This document shows positions 6,153 to 13,878 of a stretch of DNA of 14,911 nt, one piece after another. This DNA is from Chloroflexota bacterium (GTDB taxonomy: Bacteria > Chloroflexota > UBA6077). The position numbers and the translations under genes were made by a program. The stretch's first letter is position 1. The number at the start of each line of letters is the position of its first letter. The notes beneath the pieces were generated by a model. The model saw only the letters and a program-made list of their open reading frames with translations, was not told the DNA's origin and did no database searches. The stretch covers positions 1 through 14,911 of the forward strand of contig JAJZRD010000075.1 in assembly GCA_021845945.1 (NCBI GenBank), read 5' to 3'.

Positions 6153-8873
6153 GTGGCCACTGCCCCGGCCCGCACCACGACCGCCGCAACAGAGCCGTGG
6201 TATCGTCTCCCAGTCGAGGAGGCGATCCGCCTCCTGGAAAGCAGCCTGCAAGGGCTGAGCCCCGAGGAGGTCCAGGCCAGGCTGCGCCGCTTCGGCCCCA
6301 ACCAGATCGAACGGCGCCGGGGCCCCAGCCCACTCGTGCTCTTCCTCAGGCAGTTCGAGAGCCCCCTGGTCTACGTCCTCGTGGCCGCCGGCATAGTCAC
6401 CGCCCTGGTGGCCGAGTACGTGGACACCATAGTCATCCTGGTGGTGGTCATCGTCAACGCCATCATCGGCTACGTCCAGGAGAGCAAGGCGGCGGCCGCC
6501 ATGGAGGCGCTGCTGAAGATGACGGCGCCCACGGCAACGGTGCTGCGAGGCAATGCTCACGCCGAGGTGGAGGTCTCCCACGTCGTCCCCGGGGACATTG
6601 TGCTGCTAACCGGAGGCGACAAAGTCCCTGCCGACCTCCGGCTCCTGGAGGCCCACAACCTCCAGGTGGACGAGTCCACCCTGACCGGCGAGTCGCTGCC
6701 CGTCGGCAAGACCATCCACCCCCTCAAGGAAGCCAATCTCCCCCCCGCGGATCAGGTGAACATGGCATTCGCCGGCACACCGGTGGCCGCGGGCAGGGGG
6801 GTCGGGATCGTGGTGGCTACCGGCGTCAACACCGAGCTGGGCAAGATCTCCCAGCAGGTCACCGGGGTGGAGGCGGAAGATACGCCGCTCCAGACCCGTC
6901 TTCAGAGCTTCAGCCGCTTGCTCGGGATCGTGGTGCTGATACTGGTGGGCGTGGTGTTCGGCCTGGGGGTCCTGATCGGATACGGGCTCCTGGAGATGTT
7001 CCTGATCGCCGTTACCCTGGCCGTATCCGCCATCCCCGAGGGGTTGCCCGCCACCGTCACCATCATCCTGGCCATCGGCACCCGCAGGATGGCCGAGCGC
7101 AATGCCATCATCCGCAAGCTGCCCGCCGTGGAGACCCTGGGGACGGCCGACTTCATCTGCACCGACAAGACCGGAACCCTCACCCGGAACGAGATGACGG
7201 TGAGGGTGGTCCACGCCGCCGGCCAAAGCTACCAGGTTACCGGTTCAGGCTACGAGCCGGTGGGGGAGGTGGTGCAGGATCACCGCTCCGTCGACATCGC
7301 TTCCAGTCCCGCCCTGGAGATGCTGCTCACAGTCGGTGCCCTGGCCAACGACGCCCGGCTGGTCGGCCACGAGGGCGCCCGGAAGGTGCTGGGCGACCCC
7401 ACGGAGGGAGCCCTTCTGGTGGCAGCAGAGAAGGCGGGCTTCGGCCTTCACCGGCTGCGAGAGCAGCATCACCGGCTGGCGGAGATACCCTTCGAGTCCG
7501 AGCAGCAGTACATGGCAACCCTTAACCGCTTCGGGGACCGTAACTTCATACTAGTAAAAGGGGCACCCGGACGGGTGCTGGGCATGTGCTCCAGCCGGAT
7601 GCTGGACTCGGCGAGAGCGCCCCTGGACGCAGAGCGGGAGCTGGAGGAAGCTCGCCACCTGGCAGAGCAGGGTTATCGGGTATTGGCCCTGGCCTACAAA
7701 CCCTCGCAATCCAAGGAGCTCGACCCCTCCGAGGCAACCGAGGGCCTCGTCTTTGTCGGGCTGGTGGGGATCATCGATCCCCCCCGTACGGAGGCCGCAG
7801 AGGCGGTGGAGGACGCCCGGCGGGCCGGCGTGCAGGTGGCGATGGTGACCGGCGACCTCAAGCAGACCGCCGCCACCATAGCCCGCCAGTTGGGCATCCT
7901 GCGCCACGGCCAGAGGGTGCTGACCGGTCGCGAGCTGGAGACCATCTCTGACGAAGAGCTGGACCAGATGGTGGAGCATGTGGCCGTATACGCCCGGGCG
8001 ACGCCGGAGCACAAGCTGAGGGTGGTCAACCGGCTGAAGACCCGAGGCCACGTCGTCGCCGTCACAGGCGACGGCGTGAACGACGCCCCAGCGCTGCGGG
8101 CAGCCGACATCGGGGTTGCCATGGGGATCACCGGCACCGACGTCGCCAAGGAGACGGCCGACATGGTGCTGGCCGACGACAACTTCGCCACCATCTTCGC
8201 CGCCATCGAGGAGGGACGCATCGTCTTCGAGAACATCCGCAAGGCGATCTTCTTCCTCCTCTCCACCAACGCCGGCGAGGTGCTGGCGGTGCTGGCGGCC
8301 CTCCTCGGAGGGCTGCCCGTGCCCCTGATCCCCGTGCAGATCCTCTGGATGAACCTGGTCACCGACAGCGCACCGGTTATCGGCCTTGGCTTCGAGCCTG
8401 GGGAGGCGGAGTTCCTGCTGAGGCCCCCGCGCCACCCGAAGAGCGAGATGCTATCCCGGGTGCTGGAGCTGCGGATCCTGCTGGTATCCGGACTGATGGC
8501 CGCCAGTACCGTCGGGCTGTTCGCCCTGGAGCTTTCGTCCGGGGTGAGCCTCGAGTCGGCCCGCACCGTGGCCTTCACGACCCTGGTGCTGTTCCAGATC
8601 TTCAATGCCCTCAACGCCCGGTCGGAGAACCAGTCCATCTTCTCGCAGCTGTTCGTGAACCCGATCCTGCTGGCCGGCCTCCTGCTGGGCGCGCTGCTGC
8701 AGCTGGTGGTGATCTACGTCCCGGGGGTGCAGTCGGTGATGCAGACCACCCCCTTGGACCCCACTCAGTGGGGGATGGTGATCGGCGTTTCCGCCTCGGT
8801 GCTGGTGGTCGTCGAGCTGGAGAAGCTGATCCGCCGCAGGCTCGGCGCCGTGGACAGGCCCGGGGAAAGCTAG
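6153..8873 (+). CDS. Type IIA Ca2+-transporting P-type ATPase
   Basis: 906 residues, usual for the family. GTG 6153 is chosen because ACGGAGG (6139-6145) is 7 bases upstream; the frame is open 120 bp farther left, but that part looks like leader. Order: cation-ATPase N domain (WYRLPVEEA to FGPNQIE), two helices, actuator domain with TGES 178-181, helix 4 with PEGLP (Glu296), phosphorylation motif DKTGTLT (Asp338), nucleotide domain with GDPTEGALL and KGAPGR, hinge TGDGVNDAP 638-646, and six C-terminal helices. Ca2+ ligands of SERCA are kept in helix 5 (Asn706, Glu709) and helix 6 (Asn734, Thr737, Asp738). SERCA Glu908 in helix 8 aligns with Gln815, so one of the two calcium sites may be altered. 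It would export Ca2+ (possibly Mn2+) across the inner membrane using ATP. It is monocistronic by layout and divergent from UspA. Confidence 0.93.
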   Translation: MATAPARTTTAATEPWYRLPVEEAIRLLESSLQGLSPEEVQARLRRFGPNQIERRRGPSPLVLFLRQFESPLVYVLVAAGIVTALVAEYVDTIVILVVVIVNAIIGYVQESKAAAAMEALLKMTAPTATVLRGNAHAEVEVSHVVPGDIVLLTGGDKVPADLRLLEAHNLQVDESTLTGESLPVGKTIHPLKEANLPPADQVNMAFAGTPVAAGRGVGIVVATGVNTELGKISQQVTGVEAEDTPLQTRLQSFSRLLGIVVLILVGVVFGLGVLIGYGLLEMFLIAVTLAVSAIPEGLPATVTIILAIGTRRMAERNAIIRKLPAVETLGTADFICTDKTGTLTRNEMTVRVVHAAGQSYQVTGSGYEPVGEVVQDHRSVDIASSPALEMLLTVGALANDARLVGHEGARKVLGDPTEGALLVAAEKAGFGLHRLREQHHRLAEIPFESEQQYMATLNRFGDRNFILVKGAPGRVLGMCSSRMLDSARAPLDAERELEEARHLAEQGYRVLALAYKPSQSKELDPSEATEGLVFVGLVGIIDPPRTEAAEAVEDARRAGVQVAMVTGDLKQTAATIARQLGILRHGQRVLTGRELETISDEELDQMVEHVAVYARATPEHKLRVVNRLKTRGHVVAVTGDGVNDAPALRAADIGVAMGITGTDVAKETADMVLADDNFATIFAAIEEGRIVFENIRKAIFFLLSTNAGEVLAVLAALLGGLPVPLIPVQILWMNLVTDSAPVIGLGFEPGEAEFLLRPPRHPKSEMLSRVLELRILLVSGLMAASTVGLFALELSSGVSLESARTVAFTTLVLFQIFNALNARSENQSIFSQLFVNPILLAGLLLGALLQLVVIYVPGVQSVMQTTPLDPTQWGMVIGVSASVLVVVELEKLIRRRLGAVDRPGES

Positions 8874-8937
8874 CCGCCGGCGTCTCGGCCGGCCCAAGGG
8901 CGGGCACAGAGGCCCGACCAAGGAGGATCCTACCCCC

Positions 8938-8965
8938 GGCCCCTCCCCGCAGCGGGGAGGGGGGA
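8938..8965. repeat. 28-bp hairpin repeat, copy 1, in a convergent gap
   Basis: CCCCTCCCCG and CGGGGAGGGG form a 10-bp perfect stem around CAG. The 28 bases are identical to the copy at 8999-9026, with starts 61 bp apart. It lies between the convergent ends of the calcium pump and the reductase gene. It may slow or end transcription from both sides, but no U-tract follows, so a classical intrinsic terminator is not shown. Confidence 0.75.
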
Positions 8966-8998
8966 CCACCAGCGCTCCGGCAAGTGGCGCACAGCGGC

Positions 8999-9026
8999 GG
9001 CCCCTCCCCGCAGCGGGGAGGGGGGA
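8999..9026. repeat. 28-bp hairpin repeat, copy 2
   Basis: Identical over 28 bases to copy 1, followed by a G-rich tail (GGGGTGGGG) reaching 9036, eight bases from the stop of the reductase gene. The 33 bp between the copies have no recognisable content. Together the copies account for most of the 170-bp non-coding gap 8874-9043. Confidence 0.75.
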
Positions 9027-9043
9027 GGGGTGGGGTTATGATC

Positions 9044-9952
9044 CTACTCGTTGTGGGCCTTCACCTCGGTGTTGGAGAGGGTCTCGATCACCTTCACCAC
9101 CGCCGAGTGGTCCAGTTCTCCCCAGCCCAGCGACTGCATGGCGCCGAACAGCTCGTGGGCCAGGGCTGAGGCCGGCAGCGAGCAGCCGTAGGCCCTGCCC
9201 GCCTCGCGGATGATGTTCAGGTCCTTGTAGTGCAGCCGGCTCCTGAACCCAGGGGCGAAGTCTCGCTTGGTCACCCGCAGACCGCGGTTCTCCAGCACGC
9301 CACACCGGGCCAGGCCGCCGCCCAGCACCTTGACGATGATCTCGGGGTCCACCCCTGCCTTGGCCCCCAGCACCAGCGCCTCGCCCATGCCGACCAGAGT
9401 GACCGCCACCAGGATCTGGTTGCAGGCCTTCACCACCTGGCCTGCCCCGCTGTCACCGCACAGGACCGGCTTGCCCATCACCTCGAAGATCGGCTTGACC
9501 TTCTCGAAAACCCCCGGCTTGCCGCCTACCATGATGGAGAGGGTCGCGTTCCTGGCCCCCACGTCGCCGCCGCTCACCGGCGCGTCCAGCATCGGACAGC
9601 CCCGCTTCTCCGCCGCCTCGGCTACCTTCTTGGCCACGGTGGGAGAGATGCTGCTCATGTCCACCAATGTGGTTCCCGGTCGGGCACCCTCCAGCACGCC
9701 CTTGGCCCCCAGGTAGGCAGCCTCCACGTCGGGCGAGTCCGGCAGCATGGTGATAACCAGATTGGCCTCTGCCGCCACCTCGGCGGAGGAGCCCGCAGCC
9801 TTGGCGCCCGCCGCCACCAGCTCCTGCACTCCGGCCGGAGCGATGTCGTACACCACCAGCGGATACCCCGCCTTGATCAGGTGCTGGGACATGGGCCTGC
9901 CCATGATGCCCAGCCCGATGAAGCCTATGGTCTGCTTCGTAGCTTCGCTCAT
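9044..9952 (-). CDS. GarR-like 2-hydroxy-3-oxopropionate (tartronate semialdehyde) reductase / beta-hydroxyacid dehydrogenase
   Basis: 302 residues; the ATG at 9952 follows GGGAGGAAGGT, and longer in-frame extension runs antisense-like through the neighbouring permease. The N-terminal Rossmann domain has GLGIMG (13-18). The substrate loop DAPVSGG is at 123-129, the catalytic Lys is Lys175 in GAGQVVKACNQ, and the C-terminal helical domain has PGFRSRLHYKDL. These blocks, especially the last, closely match GarR/GlxR, which reduce tartronate semialdehyde to glycerate with NAD(P)H; 3-hydroxyisobutyrate dehydrogenase is the main alternative. It is cytoplasmic. It is the last gene of the minus-strand transport operon, 149 bp after the DppC-like permease, a gap large enough to hold its own promoter, though none is clear. 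The context suggests use of an imported sugar-acid-like or hydroxyacid substrate. Confidence 0.85.
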   Translation of the reverse strand: MSEATKQTIGFIGLGIMGRPMSQHLIKAGYPLVVYDIAPAGVQELVAAGAKAAGSSAEVAAEANLVITMLPDSPDVEAAYLGAKGVLEGARPGTTLVDMSSISPTVAKKVAEAAEKRGCPMLDAPVSGGDVGARNATLSIMVGGKPGVFEKVKPIFEVMGKPVLCGDSGAGQVVKACNQILVAVTLVGMGEALVLGAKAGVDPEIIVKVLGGGLARCGVLENRGLRVTKRDFAPGFRSRLHYKDLNIIREAGRAYGCSLPASALAHELFGAMQSLGWGELDHSAVVKVIETLSNTEVKAHNE

Positions 9953-10084
9953 ACCTTCCTCCCGATCCTCCTGTAACTTGTCGTCGTTGTGCGCGCTATG
10001 ATAGTCGAACGCGCGTCGCAGGTCCAAGCCCGTGGGGCGCGCTCCTGGGCGTGACGAGATGACCAGGGACAGATCGCCGGGTTC

Positions 10085-10100
10085 CGCCTCCAGGGAGGCG
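10085..10100. repeat. Short CGCCTCC / GGAGGCG palindrome just after the DppC-like stop
   Basis: A 7-bp inverted repeat around AG lies two bases past the permease stop on the minus strand. No T-run follows, so it is a weak terminator candidate at best; it may instead stabilise the upstream mRNA segment. The rest of the 149-bp gap 9953-10101 shows only the SD of the reductase gene. Confidence 0.4.
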
Positions 10101-10101
10101 C

Positions 10102-11010
10102 TCAGGCCTCGCCGAACTCCTTCAGCCGCGGGTCCAGGGCCCTCCGAAGCCCGTCTCCCAGCAGATTCACCCCTAAGACGGTGAGAAAGATGGCGGCGCC
10201 GGGGAAGATGGACAGCCAGGGGGCCCTGACCATGTACTGGTAGGCGCTCTTCAGCATGGAGCCCCAACTGGGCTGCGGAGGCTGCACCCCCAGGCCGAGG
10301 AAGCTGAGGGCGGCCTCCACGATGATGGCAACCCCCACCATCAGGGACGCCTGCACCACCACGGCCGAGGCCACATTCGGCCAGATGTGTTTCAGCATCA
10401 GCCGCACTGGCCCCGCTCCCATCACCCTGGCCGCCTGGATGTACTCCATCTCCCGAACGGAGAGGGCCTGCCCTCGAACGAGGCGGGCAAAGAGGGGGGT
10501 GTAGACGATGCCGATGGCGATCATGGCGTTGGTGAGGCCGGGCCCCAGGATCGCGCCGATGGCCAGGGCCAGCACCAGGTTGGGGAAAGACCACATGGCG
10601 TCGGCAAGCCCCATCAGAAGGCTGTCCACCCATCTCCCGAAGTAGCCCGCCAGGAGGCCCATCATCACCCCCATGACCACCGAGAAGCCGACCGAGACCA
10701 GGCCGGCCTGGATTGAGACCCGTGAGCCGTAGATGATGCGGCTCAGCACGTCCCTTCCTAGCTCGTCCGTCCCCAACAGGTGGGCGGAGCTGGGGGTCTG
10801 GAGGACCAGGGCGTAGTCCTGGGCGATGGGGTTGTAGGGGGATATGAAATCGGCGGTCAGGGCCATGAAGATAACCACCGCCGTCACCACGAGGCCGAAA
10901 CCCGCCCCTCGGGTTCGCAGGGTTCGGCGAAGCACCGCCAGCGGCAGCCGCCGCTTCAGGCGCTCGGCCGTTCCCTCTCGCATCTCCATGTGCAGATCGA
11001 TCACTGCCAT
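10102..11010 (-). CDS. ABC transporter permease, DppC/OppC type
   Basis: 302 residues with a cytoplasmic basic N-terminus, one helix (FGLVVTAVVIFMALTADFISP), the family segment HLLGTDELGRDVLSRIIYGSR, then five more helices. The EAA loop that docks on the ATPase is visible around residues 188-211 (EYIQAARVMGAG, then LKHIWPN). The end is the usual NLLGDGLRRALDPRLK. It is the inner-membrane partner of the DppB-like protein in a peptide/nickel/oligosaccharide-type importer. The ATG at 11010 is preceded by GAGGG about 8 bases upstream. It lies 32 bp after the DppB-like gene in the same operon. The next gene is a reductase, not the DppD/DppF ATPases that usually follow. The substrate cannot be assigned; permeases of this family also move sugars and other solutes. 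Confidence 0.92.
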   Translation of the reverse strand: MAVIDLHMEMREGTAERLKRRLPLAVLRRTLRTRGAGFGLVVTAVVIFMALTADFISPYNPIAQDYALVLQTPSSAHLLGTDELGRDVLSRIIYGSRVSIQAGLVSVGFSVVMGVMMGLLAGYFGRWVDSLLMGLADAMWSFPNLVLALAIGAILGPGLTNAMIAIGIVYTPLFARLVRGQALSVREMEYIQAARVMGAGPVRLMLKHIWPNVASAVVVQASLMVGVAIIVEAALSFLGLGVQPPQPSWGSMLKSAYQYMVRAPWLSIFPGAAIFLTVLGVNLLGDGLRRALDPRLKEFGEA

Positions 11011-11042
11011 CTTTAGCCCTCGGCCGTGAGCTGATCGCTTCG

Positions 11043-11993
11043 CTACGCGTACTTGATGCGGGGATCCAGATAGGCGTAGAGCACGTCGGTCAGGAGATTG
11101 AGCACCACTACCGCCACGGCCAGGATCAGGATGGCCCCCTGCAGCATGGCGAAATCCCGGAACATGATGGAGTCGATGGCCAGCCGCCCCAGCCCGGGTA
11201 GGGCGAAGATGCTCTCCACCACCACGGCGCCGCCGAAGAGCCTTCCCACCTGCATACCGATGATGGTGATCACCGGAATGAAGGCGTTCTTGAGGGCATG
11301 CCTCTGGACGACCACCCGCTCCCTGAGCCCCTTGGCCCTGGCGGTCCTCACGTACTCGTTTCGCAACACCTCTATGAGGGACGAACGAACCTGCCTCATG
11401 ATTACCGCCGCCTGGCCGGCCCCCAGGGTGAGGGCCGGCAGCAGCATGTACTGGAGGTTAGCCCCCAGGTTCTCCGTTGGGGACTTGTAGCCGGAGGCTG
11501 GCAACCAGCGCAGCCAGAGGGCGAAGACGTAGATCAGGATTATCCCCAGCCAGAAGTGGGGAACCGCCACCCCGCTGATGGCGAAGACGGTGCCGACGGA
11601 ATCGGTCCTGGAACCGGGCCTCACCGCCGAGAGGATACCCACCGGCACCGCGATCACCACGGCGAACAGGATGGCCATCAGTGCCAGCTGGAAGGTGACC
11701 GGCAACCTGCCGGACAAGCCATCCGTAACCGGCTCTCGGGTGCGGACGGACCTGCCCATGTCCCCCTGGACCACCTTGCCCAGCCATTTCCCGTACTGGA
11801 CGGGGAGGGGCTGGTCCAGACCCAGCTCCAGCCGCACCGCCTCGTAGGCCACCTGGTCCTTGGCCGCGGCTTCCCCCAGGTAGGCCAGGGCCGGATCCCC
11901 GGGCAGGAGATGGACGATGGCGAAGGTTATGATGGTTATCAGCAGCAGAACCGGAATGGATTGGATGGCACGCCGCAAGAAGTATCGGCTCAT
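11043..11993 (-). CDS. ABC transporter permease, DppB/OppB type
   Basis: 316 residues. It begins with the characteristic MSRYFLRRAIQSIPVLLLI helix and HLLPGDPA, followed by a periplasmic segment with LGLDQPLPVQYGKWL and about five further helices. The EAA loop is near residue 212 (EYVRTARAKGL, then HALKNAFIPV). The end, DVLYAYLDPRIKY, is typical. It forms the translocation pore with the DppC-like protein. The ATG at 11993 has AAGGG about 8 bases upstream, only 15 bp after the stop of the binding-protein gene, so translation from one message is likely. Length and motif order are normal and nothing is missing. The family assignment is secure; the substrate is not. Confidence 0.92.
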   Translation of the reverse strand: MSRYFLRRAIQSIPVLLLITIITFAIVHLLPGDPALAYLGEAAAKDQVAYEAVRLELGLDQPLPVQYGKWLGKVVQGDMGRSVRTREPVTDGLSGRLPVTFQLALMAILFAVVIAVPVGILSAVRPGSRTDSVGTVFAISGVAVPHFWLGIILIYVFALWLRWLPASGYKSPTENLGANLQYMLLPALTLGAGQAAVIMRQVRSSLIEVLRNEYVRTARAKGLRERVVVQRHALKNAFIPVITIIGMQVGRLFGGAVVVESIFALPGLGRLAIDSIMFRDFAMLQGAILILAVAVVVLNLLTDVLYAYLDPRIKYA

Positions 11994-12008
11994 GGGACAC
12001 CCTTCTTC

Positions 12009-13649
12009 TTAGCTGTCCAACCACGACTCTCGGATGTCCAGGTAGGTGAACTGGACCTTCGACCCCTTCATCTCCTTGCGCAGGGCCTTGTTCTCCGGCA
12101 CCTGGAAGCCGCTGCCCAGGTAGGCCTTCTCCTGGATCAGGGTGAGCGCCTTCTTGTAGTACTCGGCCCGCTGCTTGACGTCGTAGGTGGTGCCCCCCTG
12201 CTCCATCAGCTTGTCCAGCTCGGGATCGGCGACGCTGCTCCAGTTGGAGGCCCCACCGGTGCCGAAGTAGCGCCGCTTCTCGTCGTCGTCCACCGGCTGG
12301 GTGGAGATGCGCCAGAAGCCGGAGTCGAAGTCGAACTTGCGCATCCTGTCGATCCAGGAGAGCCGCTCCAGGGTCTCCAGCTTGGTCCTGAGGCCCGCCT
12401 TGCTCCACATCTCGGCGGCCATCTGCCCGATGGTGTTCTCGGGCTCCCGAGCGATAACCAGCAGGTTCACGTCGATCCCGTTGGGGTAGCCGGCATCCTT
12501 GAGGGACTGCTTGGCCTTGTCCAGGTCGAAGGGGTACTTCACGATGGACTCATCGTACCCCAGGTGACTGGAGTTCCACAGAGGGTAGAGGGCAGGACGC
12601 CCGATGCCGAAGCCGATGGCCTTGGCCATGGACTCCCGATCGATGGCGTAGAGCGCCGCCTGGCGCAGCTTCAGGTTGGTGGCGAAGGGTCCAGACTTCA
12701 GGTTGAAGCCCACGAAGAAGTAGGTTGGTCCCGCCCAGGGCATCTCCCAGTAGACCAGGCTGGGATCGCTCTTGACCGTCTCCACGTCCTTGGGAGGGAT
12801 GTTGTCGATGATGTGGATACCGCCGGACCGCAGCTCCACCATGGCGACGCTGGGATCGGGGATGTAGCGGCTGACGAACTGATCCACGTAGGGAAGGGTT
12901 TTCCCGTCTGCGCCCTTCATCCAGTAATCCTCGAAACGCTCGAGGACGACCCGGTCGTCGGGGATCAGCTGCTTGAACTTCATAGGCCCGGTGCCCACCG
13001 GGTTCAGAGCGAACTTGTCCGGGCCCAGCTTGTCCATGGCTGCCTTGGAGAGCATGGCCGTGGCGCTGCCGTTGCTGCCTCCCGAGAGGCCCGCCAGGAT
13101 CGCCGGGGAGGGGGCCTTGAGGTTCAGCTTGATGGTGTAGGGATCCACGACGTCCACGGTGTCGATGGCGGCTGTCTGGTCCCTGGCGAAGGACTTCTTG
13201 TCGGACCTCATGCGGTCCAGGTTCCACCTGGCTACCTCGGCGTTGAAGTCGCTGCCGTCGTGGAACTTCACCCCCTTGCGGAGCTTCATCACGATGGTCT
13301 TGGGGTCCGCCTGCTCCCAGGACTCGGCCAGGCCGGGCTTCAGCTCGTAGCGGCCCACCTTGTCGTCCACCAATTCGTGGCGGATCAACGTGTCGTAGAG
13401 GCTGGAGTAGGCGGGGCCGGTGGGGATCGAGGAAAGGTGAACGTCCAGAGTGGGATAGGTCCAGGACTGGGAGTGTACCAGGGTGCCTCCCCGCTTGACC
13501 TTGGGGGCGGCGCCCGCTGCGCCCGCTGTCGGCTGGGCTGGCGAGCTGGGTGTCGAGGTCTGAGGCGTGGGTGCGCAGGCCGCCAAGAGGGTGACTCCCG
13601 CAGTGCCTACTCCCAGTTTCAGGAAATCGCGCCGGCTGAACGTCCTCAT
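12009..13649 (-). CDS. Tat-exported substrate-binding lipoprotein, family 5 (peptide/oligosaccharide type)
   Basis: 546 residues. The ATG at 13649 is chosen because CAGGAG lies 7 bases upstream and the protein opens with a twin-arginine signal, SRRDFLK (residues 5-11), a hydrophobic core and lipobox LAAC with Cys25. The frame is open 495 bp farther, but that part runs antisense through the regulator. A Pro/Ser/Thr/Ala-rich tether (26-50) precedes the mature SBP_bac_5 fold: RGGTLV start, LAESWEQAD, and LRKGVKFHDGSDF near 123-135. Tat export means it folds before secretion and is then lipid-anchored outside the membrane. It delivers substrate to the two permeases encoded directly downstream, 15 bp away. 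A promoter and operator-like palindromes lie upstream, shared with the divergent regulator. Family 5 proteins bind peptides, but also oligosaccharides, opines and other solutes, so the ligand is open. Confidence 0.92.
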   Translation of the reverse strand: MRTFSRRDFLKLGVGTAGVTLLAACAPTPQTSTPSSPAQPTAGAAGAAPKVKRGGTLVHSQSWTYPTLDVHLSSIPTGPAYSSLYDTLIRHELVDDKVGRYELKPGLAESWEQADPKTIVMKLRKGVKFHDGSDFNAEVARWNLDRMRSDKKSFARDQTAAIDTVDVVDPYTIKLNLKAPSPAILAGLSGGSNGSATAMLSKAAMDKLGPDKFALNPVGTGPMKFKQLIPDDRVVLERFEDYWMKGADGKTLPYVDQFVSRYIPDPSVAMVELRSGGIHIIDNIPPKDVETVKSDPSLVYWEMPWAGPTYFFVGFNLKSGPFATNLKLRQAALYAIDRESMAKAIGFGIGRPALYPLWNSSHLGYDESIVKYPFDLDKAKQSLKDAGYPNGIDVNLLVIAREPENTIGQMAAEMWSKAGLRTKLETLERLSWIDRMRKFDFDSGFWRISTQPVDDDEKRRYFGTGGASNWSSVADPELDKLMEQGGTTYDVKQRAEYYKKALTLIQEKAYLGSGFQVPENKALRKEMKGSKVQFTYLDIRESWLDS

Positions 13650-13800
13650 CCTGTTGCTCCTGTTGAAGTATTGCAGGGCTGCTGACGCCCCAGAGCCGAA
13701 ATCGGCCCCAGGGGGCACCTCTTCTCGGCGAGGTGAGAAGGGCAAAGGGCGGAGGTACCGTGGATTTCGGTGTGTGCGCGAGTGCCGACTACGAACTTGG
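13650..13800 (-). promoter_or_regulatory. Long structured leader of the transport operon
   Basis: From the predicted transcription start near 13800 to the ATG is about 150 bases. It contains small inverted repeats: GCCGA/TCGGC around AA (about 13696-13707), GCCCC/GGGGC beside it, and CTTCTC/GAGAAG around eight bases (about 13723-13742). No known riboswitch consensus was recognised, and no gene is seen in this stretch on either strand. Confidence 0.4.
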
Positions 13801-13808
13801 TTCACCAA
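13797..13808. promoter_or_regulatory. TTGGT-TC-ACCAA palindrome over the -10 and start site of the transport-operon promoter
   Basis: A perfect 5-bp inverted repeat with a 2-base centre overlaps the proposed -10 (13807-13812) of the minus-strand promoter. The half-sites match the TGGT/ACCA core bound by FadR-type GntR regulators, although those usually have a 3-base centre (N3). Position suggests repression of the transport operon. Binding is inferred. Confidence 0.5.
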
Positions 13809-13835
13809 TATTACGGGTTCCATTGTGCTTGTCAA
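13807..13835 (-). promoter_or_regulatory. Sigma70-type promoter of the transport operon
   Basis: On the minus strand, TTGACA (13835-13830) is a perfect -35, followed after 17 bases by AATATT (13812-13807), a 4-of-6 match to TATAAT. The start site would fall near 13800. It drives the binding protein, the two permeases and probably the reductase. Confidence 0.7.
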
Positions 13836-13846
13836 TACCGTAATAT
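13808..13846. promoter_or_regulatory. Inverted repeat ATATTACGG - 21 bp - CCGTAATAT bracketing the promoter
   Basis: The 9-bp arms (13808-13816 and 13838-13846) are exact complements with starts 30 bp apart, close to three helical turns. One arm overlaps the -10 and the other sits just upstream of the -35 of the minus-strand promoter. This could be a two-site operator bound cooperatively by a dimer pair or looped. It differs from the TGGT/ACCA sites, so a second regulator is possible. Confidence 0.55.
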
Positions 13847-13854
13847 GGAGATGT

Positions 13855-13863
13855 TGATATGAT
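13855..13863 (+). promoter_or_regulatory. Extended -10 promoter (TGATATGAT) of the GntR regulator gene
   Basis: TATGAT (13858-13863) matches the -10 consensus at 5 of 6 positions and is preceded by TG plus one base, the extended -10 pattern that can work without a good -35; no convincing -35 is seen. Transcription would start near 13870, which makes the upstream GTG at 13864 unusable as a start codon. Confidence 0.5.
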
Positions 13864-13878
13864 GTGGTTTGGAACCTG

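Noticed and set aside
6146..7525. 459-codon + frame overlapping the calcium pump
   Set aside because: Pro/Arg/Gly/His-rich out-of-frame reading of a well-defined P-type ATPase.
8938..9026. CRISPR-like array from the two identical 28-bp repeats
   Set aside because: Only two copies, repeat units are near-perfect GC hairpins, one spacer only and no cas genes nearby.
9953..10633. N-terminal extension of the reductase frame through the DppC-like gene
   Set aside because: The extension overlaps the permease in another frame and has no family similarity; Rossmann start and SD agree on 9952.
11298..13685. 795-codon open frame on the + strand
   Set aside because: Lies antisense to the binding protein and DppB-like permease, whose family motifs are unmistakable; the translation is low complexity (Gly, Val, His, Gln) as expected from a GC-rich antisense shadow.
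13808..13846. Inverted repeat as an intrinsic terminator
   Set aside because: The 21-base spacer is too long, there is no following T-run, and it overlaps a strong promoter between divergent genes.
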